A stretch of 64,000 bases of DNA from Aeromicrobium duanguangcaii (GCF_024508295.1 NZ_CP101990.1:2852001-2916000), one strand, 5' to 3'; numbered from the stretch's first letter, positions 52,568 to 61,776 are shown. Notes: a model not told the origin generated them from the letters alone. A program made the numbers and translations.

Positions 52568-53967
52568 ACGTGCTGGAGCGTGTCCACGAGCGGGCACACA
52601 CGCTGTTCGAGCCGATCACCACCCGCCTGTCGCTGGCCGGCCGCGTCGCGTTGCTGACGACCGCCGCCGTGGCCGCCGTCCTCACGATCATCAGCATCAG
52701 CGTCTTCGTCCTGGTGCGCCAGGAGATCATCGGCGCCCTGGACGACTCGATGCTCAAGCGCGCCAACCAGGCGGTCGAGGCCGGGTACACCCCGCGCAAT
52801 CTGACGACCAACGAGGCGAACCTGCTGGCCATCGCCGGCATCCAACTGCTGACCATCCGCAGCGGAGGCGGCGAGTTCCTCGTCCACTCGGCCGACGCGT
52901 TCCCCTACGACAACCGCGAGCGCGAGGTGGCCCTCGGCCTCGTGAACCACTCCGCCCGCACCGCGCACGTCGACGGCGTCACCTACCGCGTCGTGGCCGT
53001 GCAGGCGGGCCCCGGCCGGGCCTTCGTGCTGGCCCAGTCGATGGAGTCGACCCGGCGGGCGCTCGATCGCCTGCAGGTCGTCCTGATCCTCTCGACGCTC
53101 TCGGGCATGATCCTGGCCGGTGTCGCCGGGTGGGCCGTGGCCGGCAACGGACTGCGCCCCGTCCGACGGCTGACGGCGGCCACGGAGCGCGTCGCGGCCA
53201 CGCGCGACCTCACGCCGATCGACGTCGGCGGAACGGAGGACGAGCTGGCGCGGCTGACCCGCTCGTTCAACGCCATGCTGCTGGCCCTGGACGACACTCA
53301 GCGCCGTGAGCGACAGCTCATCGCCGACGCAGGCCACGAGCTGCGCACGCCGCTGACCAGCCTGCGGACCAATGTGGACCTGCTGCGCCAGGCCAGCGGA
53401 CAGTCCGAGCGGCAGCTGGACGCCACCGCCCATCGTGAGCTGCTCGACGACATCGGAGCCCAGCTCGACGAGCTGACCACACTCGTCAGCGATCTGACCG
53501 AGCTGGCGCGCGACGAGCCGCTGCACCGCGACCCCGAGCCCCTCGACCTGGCCGAGGTCGTCCAGCGTGCCGTCGACCGCGTGCAGCTGCGGGCCAGCTC
53601 CGTCACGTTCGACGTGCTGCTGGACTCCTCGTGGATCCTGGGCGACAGCCGACTGCTGGAGCGCGCCATCACGAACCTGCTGGACAACGCCGTGAAGTGG
53701 AGCCCGCCGGGCGGCACCGTCACGGTCCGCATGAGCCGGGGCACCGTCACGGTGAGCGACCAGGGGCCGGGCATCTCCGCCGAGGACCTGCCGCACGTGT
53801 TCGACCGCTTCTACCGCTCCACCGAGGCCCGGACGCTCCCCGGCTCGGGACTGGGGCTGGCGATCGTCAAGCGCGCCGCCGATCGCCACGGCGGATCGGT
53901 CGACGTCACCTCCGAGTTCGGGCACGGCGCCACCTTCACCTTCAGCGTGCCGTTGGACGAGGAGTGA
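52564..53967 (+). CDS. mprB: HAMP-domain sensor histidine kinase (MprB-like)
   Basis: Membrane sensor kinase of 467 residues. Transmembrane helices at about 25-50 and 175-200 enclose an extracytoplasmic sensor domain. HAMP (about 200-255), H box [13 protein letters not shown] with the phospho-His, N box [11 protein letters not shown]1 [13 protein letters not shown]2 [13 protein letters not shown]. It pairs with the preceding MprA-like regulator. In mycobacteria MprB senses envelope stress with a DnaK-linked mechanism; this homologue's signal is not known. Confidence 0.88.
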   Translation: MNVLERVHERAHTLFEPITTRLSLAGRVALLTTAAVAAVLTIISISVFVLVRQEIIGALDDSMLKRANQAVEAGYTPRNLTTNEANLLAIAGIQLLTIRSGGGEFLVHSADAFPYDNREREVALGLVNHSARTAHVDGVTYRVVAVQAGPGRAFVLAQSMESTRRALDRLQVVLILSTLSGMILAGVAGWAVAGNGLRPVRRLTAATERVAATRDLTPIDVGGTEDELARLTRSFNAMLLALDDTQRRERQLIADAGHELRTPLTSLRTNVDLLRQASGQSERQLDATAHRELLDDIGAQLDELTTLVSDLTELARDEPLHRDPEPLDLAEVVQRAVDRVQLRASSVTFDVLLDSSWILGDSRLLERAITNLLDNAVKWSPPGGTVTVRMSRGTVTVSDQGPGISAEDLPHVFDRFYRSTEARTLPGSGLGLAIVKRAADRHGGSVDVTSEFGHGATFTFSVPLDEE

Positions 53968-54138
53968 GCGTCGCGACGACCGCGAGCCGCCGATCCCTGC
54001 GGTTGCTCGCGTCCCGGCCCCATGAGGCAATGGACGGGAGCCCACTGCTGCCCCGCCTCCGCGCCCCGCGCCCGCCTTCAGAGATGGCCCCCAGCGTGTT
54101 CACAACTGATTCTCAGGTCATCGCAGGAAGGCGTAACC

Positions 54139-55575
54139 ATGACAGACCAGCGTGATCCGTACGCCGACCGTCCGTACGTCCCGCCGACGGCACCGCAGGA
54201 GTCGCAGCCCACCGGCGCGTCCGGTGGCTGGCCCTTCTCCGAGCCGCGTGCGCAGGACGCTCCCGCCGGCGATACCTCGACCCCCGACCAGCCGACTCCC
54301 GACCACGAGCCCACCGTCGCCATGAACGAGCCCACCGTCGCCATGAACGAGCCGACCGCGCCCGTGAACGAGCCGACCGTCGCCTTCGGCGGCGGACCCC
54401 AGGGCCCCGGCGGCCCTCAGGACCCCGGCACCGGCACCGCTCCCGTGGCACCGCAGCCGCGCCGCAAGCGCCGTGCCGGCCGCCTGGTCGCCGCCGCCAC
54501 CGGTGTCGTGCTCCTGGCCGGCGCCTCCGCCGCCGGCGGCGCCGCGATCTACGCCGCGATGGAGGACGACACCTCCACGACCAGCAACACGGGCACGACC
54601 CTCGACAAGCCGGTCTCGTCGTCCCAGACCACCAGCGACGTCATGGCCGCCGCCGAGGCCGTCCTGCCCGCCACGGTCAAGATCAACGTCACCGGCAGTG
54701 GCGAGTCCGGCACCGGAACCGGCGTCGTCATCAGCAAGGACGGCACCATCCTGACGAACAACCACGTCATCGAGGCGGCTGCCGACGGCGGCTCCATCAC
54801 CGTCTCCTTCAACGACGGCACCAACGCCAAGGCCCGCATCGTAGGCCGCGACGTCGCGACCGACGTGGCCGTCATCCAGGCTGAGGACGTCGACGACCTG
54901 CCCACCGCGACCCTGGGCAACTCCCAGGAGGTCAAGGTCGGCCAGACGGTGGTGGCCATCGGCTCGCCGTTCGGCCTGGAGTCCACCGTCACCACCGGCA
55001 TCGTCTCGGCCCTCAACCGACCGGTCTCGCCCGGCGACGGCTCGGGCTCGGGCGGCACGACCACGACGTTCCCGGCGATCCAGACCGACGCGGCGATCAA
55101 CCCCGGCAACTCCGGCGGCCCGCTCGTCGACATCCAGGGCAACGTCATCGGCATCAACTCGGCCATCAACACCGGCGGCAACGGCAACGGCTCCGTCGGC
55201 CTGGGCTTCGCGATCCCGATCAACCTCGTCAACAGCGTCGCCTCGCAGATCCTCGACGGCAAGACCGTCGAGCACGCCCAGATCGGCGTCCAGGTCAGCA
55301 ACGCCACCAGCGAGGACCAGGTGACGACGACCGGCGCCGAGATCAGCGAGGTCACCGCCGGCAGCGCGGGCGAGAAGGCCGGCCTCAAGGCCGGGGACGT
55401 CGTCACCAAGGTCGACGGCAACCCGATCTCGAGCAACGGCGCCCTGGTCGCCACGGTCCGCGGCTACAAGCCGGGCGACACGATCGACCTGACCGTGCTG
55501 CGCGACGGCAAGACCCGCAACATCAAGGTCAAGCTCGGCAGCGACAACGGCGCGGCCGCCAAGGCTCAGGACTGA
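54139..55575 (+). CDS. pepD: HtrA-like serine protease with PDZ (PepD-like)
   Basis: A 478-residue membrane-anchored DegP/HtrA protease. N-terminal cytosolic region (1-100) with a run of MNEPTVA-like repeats (VAMNEPTVAMNEPT), one transmembrane helix (about 115-140), trypsin fold (about 170-370) and a PDZ domain (about 390-470). Catalytic His in TNNHVIEAA, Asp in ATDVAVIQ, Ser in NPGNSGGPLVD. AGGAAGG precedes ATG 54139. As in mprA-mprB-pepD, it should degrade or assist misfolded envelope proteins. About 170 nt, with no recognised gene, separate it from mprB. Confidence 0.9.
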   Translation: MTDQRDPYADRPYVPPTAPQESQPTGASGGWPFSEPRAQDAPAGDTSTPDQPTPDHEPTVAMNEPTVAMNEPTAPVNEPTVAFGGGPQGPGGPQDPGTGTAPVAPQPRRKRRAGRLVAAATGVVLLAGASAAGGAAIYAAMEDDTSTTSNTGTTLDKPVSSSQTTSDVMAAAEAVLPATVKINVTGSGESGTGTGVVISKDGTILTNNHVIEAAADGGSITVSFNDGTNAKARIVGRDVATDVAVIQAEDVDDLPTATLGNSQEVKVGQTVVAIGSPFGLESTVTTGIVSALNRPVSPGDGSGSGGTTTTFPAIQTDAAINPGNSGGPLVDIQGNVIGINSAINTGGNGNGSVGLGFAIPINLVNSVASQILDGKTVEHAQIGVQVSNATSEDQVTTTGAEISEVTAGSAGEKAGLKAGDVVTKVDGNPISSNGALVATVRGYKPGDTIDLTVLRDGKTRNIKVKLGSDNGAAAKAQD

Positions 55576-55592
55576 GCGACCAGCGGCACGAG

Positions 55593-55626
55593 ACGGGCCC
55601 CTTCACCGATCGGTGAAGGGGCCCGT
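55593..55626. terminator. Bidirectional intrinsic terminator
   Basis: Perfect 15-bp stem ACGGGCCCCTTCACC / GGTGAAGGGGCCCGT with GATC loop, then TTC. It lies between pepD (plus) and the RidA-like gene (minus), whose stops are 17 and 21 nt away. Confidence 0.9.
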
Positions 55627-55646
55627 TTCAGGTCAGGACGGGTGGA

Positions 55647-56351
55647 TCACCACCAACGACCCCACCAGTGCCCGTGACGCTTGAACCGAGGCTTGCGCTT
55701 CACCTCCTTCGGGTAGGCGGCATCCACCTCGACCTCGACCAGCCAGCCCGCGACCGGCAGGTTCGCGACCTGGACCATGAACCGCGACGGACGTGCCGAC
55801 GTCGCGACGAAGGGCGGGGCGGCCGGCGCGGTGCCCAGACGCACGTCGATCGGCTTGCCGGTCGACACCGAGGTGTTCGCGAAGTACTGACGGTAGCCGC
55901 GGTTGAATCCGTTGAAGTCCGCCGTCGTGCCGTCGGGCGACGCGACGAACACGCGCATCGCGTAGACGTCGTCGAAGTCCAGGCCCTGGGCCTGCAGATT
56001 CTCACCGATGCGCCGCATGACGTTGATCGCCTGCGCCTCGGTGACCGTGACTCCCTCCGGCAGCACCCCGCCGGGGAACACCTCGGTGTCGACGTAGCGC
56101 TCCGGAGTACCGGCAGGTGCCGCCGAGTTCAGGCCGGACGGACCCAGCCCACTGGTCTTGTAGGTCGGCGTGTCCTTGCCGATCGCGACGCCATTGGAGA
56201 TCTGCGGGTTGTCGTTGCCCTCCGGCAGGACGGAGGACGTCGTTCCGGGCTTCGGCGGGTCGGGCTTGACCGATGCGGCGACAACGGCGGTGCCCGGGAC
56301 GAGCACGAGCGCCATCACGGCGGCGATGAACCCGATCTTGCGTGTGGACAT
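55647..56351 (-). CDS. Secreted RidA (YjgF) family protein
   Basis: A 234-residue protein: signal peptide (about 1-33, VVAAS cleavage region), spacer, and a RidA-like domain (about 75-225). The C-terminal motif SRFMVQVANLPVAGWLVEVE contains the Arg that in RidA binds the enamine/imine substrate's carboxylate. A final basic and Trp-rich tail (RHGHWWGRWW) is unusual. GAGGAG lies 5 nt before ATG 56351. RidA members normally act in the cytosol; this one is predicted to be exported, and it lies in the same operon as an amine oxidase whose imine product it could hydrolyse (gap 41 nt). Confidence 0.78.
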   Translation of the reverse strand: MSTRKIGFIAAVMALVLVPGTAVVAASVKPDPPKPGTTSSVLPEGNDNPQISNGVAIGKDTPTYKTSGLGPSGLNSAAPAGTPERYVDTEVFPGGVLPEGVTVTEAQAINVMRRIGENLQAQGLDFDDVYAMRVFVASPDGTTADFNGFNRGYRQYFANTSVSTGKPIDVRLGTAPAAPPFVATSARPSRFMVQVANLPVAGWLVEVEVDAAYPKEVKRKPRFKRHGHWWGRWW

Positions 56352-56392
56352 GGATCTCCTCTGAGTGGTGGACCGGAACGGACGAGGCGGCG

Positions 56393-57985
56393 TCATCGGG
56401 CCGTGACCCGTTGATGGATCTGCTCGACGACTGCGCGCGCCGACACGATGCCGCCGTGCTGCCAGGCGATGGTGTGCGAGAGCCAGTCACCGGCGAAGTA
56501 GACGTTCTTCGTCGGGGCGACCAGGCGGTCGTAGTTGCCGTCGGTGCGCGACCGCCAGCCGACCCAGGCGCCTTCGATGTGCTTGACGGTCGACCAGTTG
56601 ACGCTGAACGCCGAGGCGACGTTCTGCCGGTAGGCATCGCCGTGGATCTCCGCGCCCTGTTCGAGCGCTTTGGCCAACCGCTGCTTCGGCGTGAGCGCGC
56701 CGTAGGTGTTGGCGCTCGAACCGGTGTTGTAGTAGCCGATCATCACGCCGCGCTTGCTCTGGAAGCCCCCGCTCGGGTACCACATGTTCCCGAGCTCGTT
56801 GTTCGCGTTGGTGATGCCGCCGTAGATCTGGTGGTCGAGCTCCCACCACCGGCGGGAGTACTCGATGCCGATCTTGCCCGCGTTGGTGATCGTCGGCGCC
56901 TGGAGCGCGGTGATGACCTCCGTCGGCAGGTTGCTGGGGATCTTCGCGGCGATCTGCGGCGGGACGGCGCAGATCGCGAAGTCCGCCGCGATCTTGCGCT
57001 GGAACTGACCCTGCTGGTAGACGACCTCGACGCCCGTGGGCGTGTTCTTGAGCGACGTGGCCACCGCGCTGAACTTCACCCGGTGCCGGCCGATGGCACG
57101 GACGAACGCGTCGGAGATCGCCTGCATGCCACCCTTGGGGTGGAGCATCTGCATCGCCTGGTCCCAGCCGCTCTCGAAGGAGAAGTAGTTGCCGATGCCG
57201 CTGGCGAACACGTCGGTGAGACTGAACGGAGCGGTCGGCGTACCGGCAGTGACACCGGGCTCGACCGAGTAGCCGCGACGGCCGCTGCCGGTGTACTTGA
57301 AGCTCGCGGCTGGATCGCCGGGAACCTTGGGGCCGATCGATCCGAAACTCTGGGCGAAGGAGATGATGCGTTCCTTGTCCTCGGCCGTCACGTACTGGTC
57401 GAGCGCACCCTGGTCGGTCGCCTTGGCCAGCAGCTCGGCCACGTAGCCGTACGTGTCGGCCTTGGCCTCGCGGTGCCGAATCGCCTGTCCCGACAACCTG
57501 TGATCCCCCGAGCGCCACAGGTAGGCGTGGGCGTTCTGGTTGACGAACGTTTCGAGCTCGACCCCCAGTTCGCGGCAGTAGTCGACCGTGATGTGGTGCT
57601 GTGGCAGACGCCCCGCACCGGCGTTCATCCACTGGCCCCGGCTGAATCCGGCGCGCTGGGTCTGACCGAGGGTGTCCGTCGCCTTGTCGCCACCCTGGAC
57701 GGTCCAGGCGCGGCCACCGGGCCGCTCCTTGGCCTCCAACACCGTGACGTCATAGCCGCCCTTGAGCAGTTCGTATGCGGCAGTGAGGCCCGCGACGCCA
57801 GCGCCGAGGATCACCACGCTCTTGCGACCATGGCGCCCCAGCGAACCCGGCTTGAGTGGGTTGAACGGCGGGGTGGTGGCTTGGGCCGCCGAGGTCATGC
57901 CCAACGAGCCCATCGTGTGGAGCATGACGCCGGCGCCACCGGCGACGCCGACCTTCTGGAGAAAGTCTCTCCGTGTCTGTTGCAT
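56393..57985 (-). CDS. Tat-exported flavin amine oxidase
   Basis: A 530-residue FAD-dependent amine or L-amino-acid oxidase. It opens MQQTRRDFLQKVGVAGGAGV, a twin-arginine signal with TRRDFLQ, followed by the FAD-binding motif VVILGAGVAGLTAAYEL and VTVLEAKERPGGRAW. The C-terminal FAD motif is NVYFAGDWLSHTIAWQHGG. Substrates are probably amines or amino acids in the outer compartment, giving imine, H2O2 and, with water, ammonia. AGGAGG is 7 nt before ATG 57985. The following gene is a secreted RidA-like protein. Transport could involve the nearby tat genes. Confidence 0.85.
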   Translation of the reverse strand: MQQTRRDFLQKVGVAGGAGVMLHTMGSLGMTSAAQATTPPFNPLKPGSLGRHGRKSVVILGAGVAGLTAAYELLKGGYDVTVLEAKERPGGRAWTVQGGDKATDTLGQTQRAGFSRGQWMNAGAGRLPQHHITVDYCRELGVELETFVNQNAHAYLWRSGDHRLSGQAIRHREAKADTYGYVAELLAKATDQGALDQYVTAEDKERIISFAQSFGSIGPKVPGDPAASFKYTGSGRRGYSVEPGVTAGTPTAPFSLTDVFASGIGNYFSFESGWDQAMQMLHPKGGMQAISDAFVRAIGRHRVKFSAVATSLKNTPTGVEVVYQQGQFQRKIAADFAICAVPPQIAAKIPSNLPTEVITALQAPTITNAGKIGIEYSRRWWELDHQIYGGITNANNELGNMWYPSGGFQSKRGVMIGYYNTGSSANTYGALTPKQRLAKALEQGAEIHGDAYRQNVASAFSVNWSTVKHIEGAWVGWRSRTDGNYDRLVAPTKNVYFAGDWLSHTIAWQHGGIVSARAVVEQIHQRVTAR

Positions 57986-58347
57986 GTGTTTCCTCCTGGA
58001 CCGAGTCCTTGACTGCGCGAAAGGTCGCCCGAGAACATCCACCCGGACGAACAGGAAGTTATGGAGGCGCCGTTTCGCCCGCCGCACTCCCAGATGCCGC
58101 GCGGGTAAACAGTCGCTTACCCTGGCGCAGGCCGTCAGCGAGACACGAGATCGACTCGGATTCCACGGGAAACGTCGAGGCGTGGTCACCTGGTGACCGT
58201 CTCGGGCGGGTCCGCCGAGGAAACATGAACGTCACGCGGGGCACGCGGCGGGCACGTCCGTGGGCAGCGACGGACCACGTCGCCAGGTGGCGGGAGGGAC
58301 GACCGGACCGCGAAGGCGCGGCCGGGCGGGACTGCGGGCCGGGACGG
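57986..58347. other. 362-nt intergenic region upstream of the amine oxidase gene
   Basis: No ORF with a ribosome site or RNA gene is recognised. It lies after the tatB stop (tatB is on the minus strand) and before the amine oxidase start. Contents: the amine oxidase leader and ribosome site at the left edge, a palindrome at 58184-58198, and G-rich sequence to the right (about 58280-58340) that could terminate tatB. Promoters are not evident. Confidence 0.6.
58184..58198. repeat. 15-bp palindrome in the amine oxidase upstream region
   Basis: GGTCACC-T-GGTGACC is a perfect 7-bp inverted repeat about 200 nt before the amine oxidase start on the minus strand. It could be a regulator binding site; no other evidence. 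Confidence 0.35.
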
Positions 58348-58581
58348 TCAGCGTCGCCGGGCGTCCTCGTCGGTCGAGAAGTACTCGTCGAGGTCGAGAT
58401 CGGCCTTCAGATCCAGATCGATCTGGGATTCCAAGTCGTCGCGCAGCCGCTGCGAATGCTCACGGAGGTCACGGATCGTGCGGCCGGCCGTGCGAGCCAT
58501 GTGCGGTAGCCGCTCAGGGCCGAACACCACGAGAGCCACGAAGGCGAGCAACGCGAGCTCCAGCGGGCCGAGTCCGAACAT
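58348..58581 (-). CDS. tatB: Sec-independent translocase TatB-like
   Basis: A 77-residue TatA/B family protein. N-terminal helix MFGLGPLELALLAFVALVVF (1-20) is followed by GPERLPHMARTAGR, the TatB-like hinge (GPxRLP) with amphipathic helix, and a short acidic tail with EYFSTDEDARRR. The EL in the helix (Glu8) is the conserved acidic residue of TatB. Short for TatB, so TatA-like function is possible. Encoded divergently from tatA-tatC, which is unusual. Confidence 0.83.
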   Translation of the reverse strand: MFGLGPLELALLAFVALVVFGPERLPHMARTAGRTIRDLREHSQRLRDDLESQIDLDLKADLDLDEYFSTDEDARRR

Positions 58582-58731
58582 GCGAGTGACGCTAACACGG
58601 TCCGCTACTGCATCCGCAAGGCCGAGACGGCCGAGAAACACAGGATTCACGCGATCGTCTCGACGATGAAACCCGCTGTCCGGGGCGCTGGTTAGCGTGG
58701 CTAGGGCACACCCACCACGGATGGAGATTCC

Positions 58732-58965
58732 ATGCCTCACCTCGGCCCCACCGAACTGCTCATCATCGTCGGCGTCGTGGTCCTGCTCTTCGGCGGTCGC
58801 AAGCTGCCCGAGCTGGCCCGCGGTACCGGACAGGCCCTGCGCATCTTCAAGTCCGAGGTCACCCAGCCGGACGAGCTGCCGGCGAAGGCCGACACCCGGT
58901 CGGCCACGGACGTCGATCCGATCACGGCCGACGTGGTCGTCGAACCCACCACCCAGCGTTCCTGA
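58732..58965 (+). CDS. tatA: Sec-independent translocase TatA
   Basis: A 77-residue pore-forming Tat subunit. Transmembrane helix MPHLGPTELLIIVGVVVLLF (1-20), then GGRKLPELARGTGQALRIFK, the standard FG-x-KLP hinge and amphipathic helix, and an unstructured tail. GGAG lies 6 nt before the ATG. Followed by tatC with 4-73 nt between depending on its start. Confidence 0.93.
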   Translation: MPHLGPTELLIIVGVVVLLFGGRKLPELARGTGQALRIFKSEVTQPDELPAKADTRSATDVDPITADVVVEPTTQRS

Positions 58966-59038
58966 ACCCTTGTCCGCCGTCGACACGCTCCGGGCCACGT
59001 TCCGTCGCCGTTCGGCCACGGAACAGCCCGGCGCGGCG

Positions 59039-59785
59039 ATGACCTTCACCGACCACCTGCGCGAGTTGCGCCGCCGCTCGGTCAGGGCCGTCATCGCGAT
59101 GGCCCTGGGCACCGTCGTGGCATGGCTCGCGTACGAGCCGATCTTCACCTGGCTCGTGGCCCCGTACTCCGACGTGAAGCCCGTCCTCGCCGCGCAGGGC
59201 ATCGACACGAGCCTCGTCTTCACCGGGATCGGCGGGGCGTTCCAGTTCCAGCTGAAGGTGTCGCTCGTCGCCGGGTTCGTGCTGGCGAGCCCATGGTGGA
59301 TCTGGCAGGTCTGGGCCTACGTGGTGCCCGCGCTGCACCACGGCGAGAAGCGCGCGGCGCTCAAGCTCAGCGTCATCTGCGCGCCGCTGTTCCTCGGCGG
59401 CGCCTGGTTCGGCTACCTGCTGCTGCCGCGCGCCATCGAGTTCCTCGTGGGATTCGTCCCCCAGAACGCCGAGTCCCTGCTCACCGGCGCGGACTACCTG
59501 GACTTCTCGCTGCGCATCATGCTGGTGTTCGCCGTCGCGGCGCAGCTGCCGGTCGTCATCGTGATGCTGCACCAGCTCGGCCTGATCACCGCGCCGCAGC
59601 TGGTGCATGCCCGGCCGTGGATCATCACCGGCATCTTCGCGTTCTCCGGAATCGCCACCCCCACGGTCGACCCGGTGACGATGGCGATGCTCGCCATGCC
59701 GATGGTCGTGCTGTACGGCGTCGCCGAGGTGATCGTCCGGGTGCGCGAGCGGCGTGGCGCGGTGGCCACGGACGCCACGCTCTGA
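59039..59785 (+). CDS. tatC: Sec-independent translocase TatC
   Basis: Core of the Tat translocase, about 248 residues with six transmembrane helices. It opens MTFTDHLRELRRRSVRAVIA, the family's ELRxR entry, with the periplasmic P48-type region LAYEPIFTWLVAPYSD and ASPWWIWQVWAYVVPAL. ATG 59039 is used; TTG 58970, in frame and 23 codons earlier, could also start the protein close to tatA, but neither has a good ribosome site. It recognises twin-arginine signals such as that on the neighbouring amine oxidase. Confidence 0.93.
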   Translation: MTFTDHLRELRRRSVRAVIAMALGTVVAWLAYEPIFTWLVAPYSDVKPVLAAQGIDTSLVFTGIGGAFQFQLKVSLVAGFVLASPWWIWQVWAYVVPALHHGEKRAALKLSVICAPLFLGGAWFGYLLLPRAIEFLVGFVPQNAESLLTGADYLDFSLRIMLVFAVAAQLPVVIVMLHQLGLITAPQLVHARPWIITGIFAFSGIATPTVDPVTMAMLAMPMVVLYGVAEVIVRVRERRGAVATDATL

Positions 59786-59787
59786 GC

Positions 59788-61659
59788 TCAGCCCAGCAGC
59801 GCCTCGGTCAGCTCGCGCAGGATGCCGTAGCCGTTCTGCGTCAGGATCGACTCGGCGTGGAACTGGATGCCGCGATAGTGCGGGCCAGCGACGAGGTGGA
59901 TGTCCCCTGACTCGGGATCACTCTCGACCGTGACGCCTTGCGGCAGTCCCGACTCCGGGACGCGGCCCACAAAGGTGTTGTAGAAGCCCACCGTCTCGGT
60001 GCGGCCCAGCACCGGCAGGGCGCTCTGCGTGCCCTGGAAGACGATGTCCTTGTAGACCAGGTCCAGCCCGAGCGCGTCGCAGAGCGTCTGGTGCCCCAGA
60101 CAGATCGCGAGGAACGGCTGGCCGCGGTCCAGGAGCCGGCGGGTGGCCCGTCGCAGCACGGAGATCTTGGGGTCGTCCCCATCGCGTGGGTCGCCGGGGC
60201 CGGGACCGATCACCACGAGGTCGTGGTCGTCGAGCGCGCTCTCGGTCCACTCGTCGTGGCGGACGATGTCGGTCGTCATCCCCATGACGCCGAAGACGTG
60301 CGACAGCATGTTGACGAAGTCGTCCTCGCCGTCGAGCACGACGACCCGCTTGCCGGACAGCGACGGCACCCGGGGCGTGCCGGACTGGTCACTGAGCCAG
60401 AACTGGCTGAGTCGCTGGTTGCGCGACCCGAGCGCGATCAGCACGTCGTCCTCGCGGGTGAAGGCGTCGAAGCCCTCGACCGGCTCGGGCGCGGACTCGA
60501 CCAGGCCGAAGGCGCTCAGGACACCGGATGCCTTCGCCCAGGTCTCCTTCGTCTCGTACTCGGCGTCCGAGTCGCGCACGAGGGTCGCTCCGGCGGCGAC
60601 GGTGAGGTTCCCGTCGAGGTCGACGTCGGCGGTCCGGATCAGGATCGGGGCGTCGAGGCGAGGGGCGCCCTGCTCGTCACGGCCGATCAGCGCCGCGACG
60701 CTGGCGTAGTAGCCGCGGCCCTGCGGCTCGTACTGCTTGATCAGGCGGCAGGCGTTCTCGACCGGGCTGCCCGTGACCGTGGCGGCGAACATCGAGTCGC
60801 GCAGGATGTCGCGCGGGTCGCGGTCGGTGCGGCCGGCCAGCAGGTACTCGGTGTGCACGAGGTGGCTCATCGGCTTGAGATACGGACCGAGCACGAGGCC
60901 GCCCTCGTGGCACAGGTCGCACATCATCTTGAGCTCCTCGTCGACGACCATGAAGAGCTCGTAGATCTCCTTCTCGTCGGACAGGAACTTCAGCAGCTCA
61001 CGCTTGCGCTCGGCATGGGTCTCGAGACCGCGCATGCGGAACGTGCCACTGATCGGGTTCATGCGCAGCTGGCCGGCGTCGAGGCTGACGTGCCGCTCGG
61101 GGCTGGCGCCGATCAGGTAGCGGTCGCCGGTGAAGATGCAGAAGGTCCAGAACGCGCCCCGCTCGCGCTCCAGCAGCCGGCGGAACACCGACAGCGCCGC
61201 CGCGTGACCCCAGTCGGCGACGGTGGCGCGATAGCGGCGTCCGATGACGAGGTTGGCGCCCTCGCCCTGGCCGATCTCGTCGTCGATGATGCGGCGGGCC
61301 ATCGCCGCGTACTCCTCGTCCGAGGTCTCGAACCCGCCGCGGTCGGCCAGCTCGATCTCGCCCGACGGCAGCACCTCGAGGAGATCCGCGAGGGCGACGT
61401 CCTCGTTGAGGCGCGCCTCGATCACCGACAGCGGGGTGCCGTCCTGGTGCGCCTCGAACCCGCGCTCGGCGACCTGCGCGAAGGGCACCAGCACCAGGTG
61501 GTCCCACGCCGGGCCGGCACCCTGGGCCAGCGGCACCTCGGCCAACTTCTCGACGTCGAGGCGCGGGCCACCGATGAGGGTGACCCGGTCGTTCTCGCGC
61601 CCACGGATCAGGGCGAACGCGGGCTGGGCCAGCAGGTCGTCAAGGATCTGGTGCGTCAT
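59788..61659 (-). CDS. Fused anthranilate synthase (TrpE-TrpG; PhzE-like layout)
   Basis: A 623-residue fusion of chorismate-binding synthase (about 1-420) and glutamine amidotransferase (about 430-623). In the first part, MNPISGTFRMRG and MFAATVTGSPVENACRLIKQ are the chorismate-site motifs. The amidotransferase has the catalytic Cys in AICLGHQTLCDAL and a His/Glu pair near GIQFHAESILTQNG. Such fusions make anthranilate or aminodeoxyisochorismate; the trp attenuator upstream points to anthranilate for tryptophan. The first 15 residues are MTHQILDDLLAQPAF. No other trp or phenazine gene is in the window. Confidence 0.85.
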   Translation of the reverse strand: MTHQILDDLLAQPAFALIRGRENDRVTLIGGPRLDVEKLAEVPLAQGAGPAWDHLVLVPFAQVAERGFEAHQDGTPLSVIEARLNEDVALADLLEVLPSGEIELADRGGFETSDEEYAAMARRIIDDEIGQGEGANLVIGRRYRATVADWGHAAALSVFRRLLERERGAFWTFCIFTGDRYLIGASPERHVSLDAGQLRMNPISGTFRMRGLETHAERKRELLKFLSDEKEIYELFMVVDEELKMMCDLCHEGGLVLGPYLKPMSHLVHTEYLLAGRTDRDPRDILRDSMFAATVTGSPVENACRLIKQYEPQGRGYYASVAALIGRDEQGAPRLDAPILIRTADVDLDGNLTVAAGATLVRDSDAEYETKETWAKASGVLSAFGLVESAPEPVEGFDAFTREDDVLIALGSRNQRLSQFWLSDQSGTPRVPSLSGKRVVVLDGEDDFVNMLSHVFGVMGMTTDIVRHDEWTESALDDHDLVVIGPGPGDPRDGDDPKISVLRRATRRLLDRGQPFLAICLGHQTLCDALGLDLVYKDIVFQGTQSALPVLGRTETVGFYNTFVGRVPESGLPQGVTVESDPESGDIHLVAGPHYRGIQFHAESILTQNGYGILRELTEALLG

Positions 61660-61690
61660 CGTGGTCTTCTTCCCGCGGTCGGACGAACAA

Positions 61691-61720
61691 CGCCCAGACC
61701 GCCATGTGGGGGTCTGGGCG
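61691..61720 (-). terminator. trp attenuator terminator hairpin
   Basis: On the minus strand CGCCCAGACC-(10 nt)-GGTCTGGGCG forms a perfect 10-bp stem followed by TTGTTCG. It lies between the WW leader peptide and the anthranilate synthase start. Upstream segments in the leader can pair alternatively (GTCGAC with GTCGAC, CCTCC with GGAGG), the layout of transcription attenuation. Confidence 0.8.
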
Positions 61721-61740
61721 TGGGTACGTCGACAGTCCTC

Positions 61741-61776
61741 CTAGCGGAGGTGCCACCAGCTGCTGGACGTCGACAT
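61741..61776 (-). CDS. trpL: Trp leader peptide
   Basis: An 11-residue ORF, MSTSSSWWHLR, with two adjacent Trp codons. It ends at TAG 61741, 20 nt before the terminator stem. When charged tRNA-Trp is scarce the ribosome would stall at WW and let an alternative hairpin form, allowing the anthranilate synthase gene to be transcribed. The start has only a weak ribosome site (GGGACGGG). Known actinobacterial leaders have the same WW feature. Confidence 0.85.
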   Translation of the reverse strand: MSTSSSWWHLR

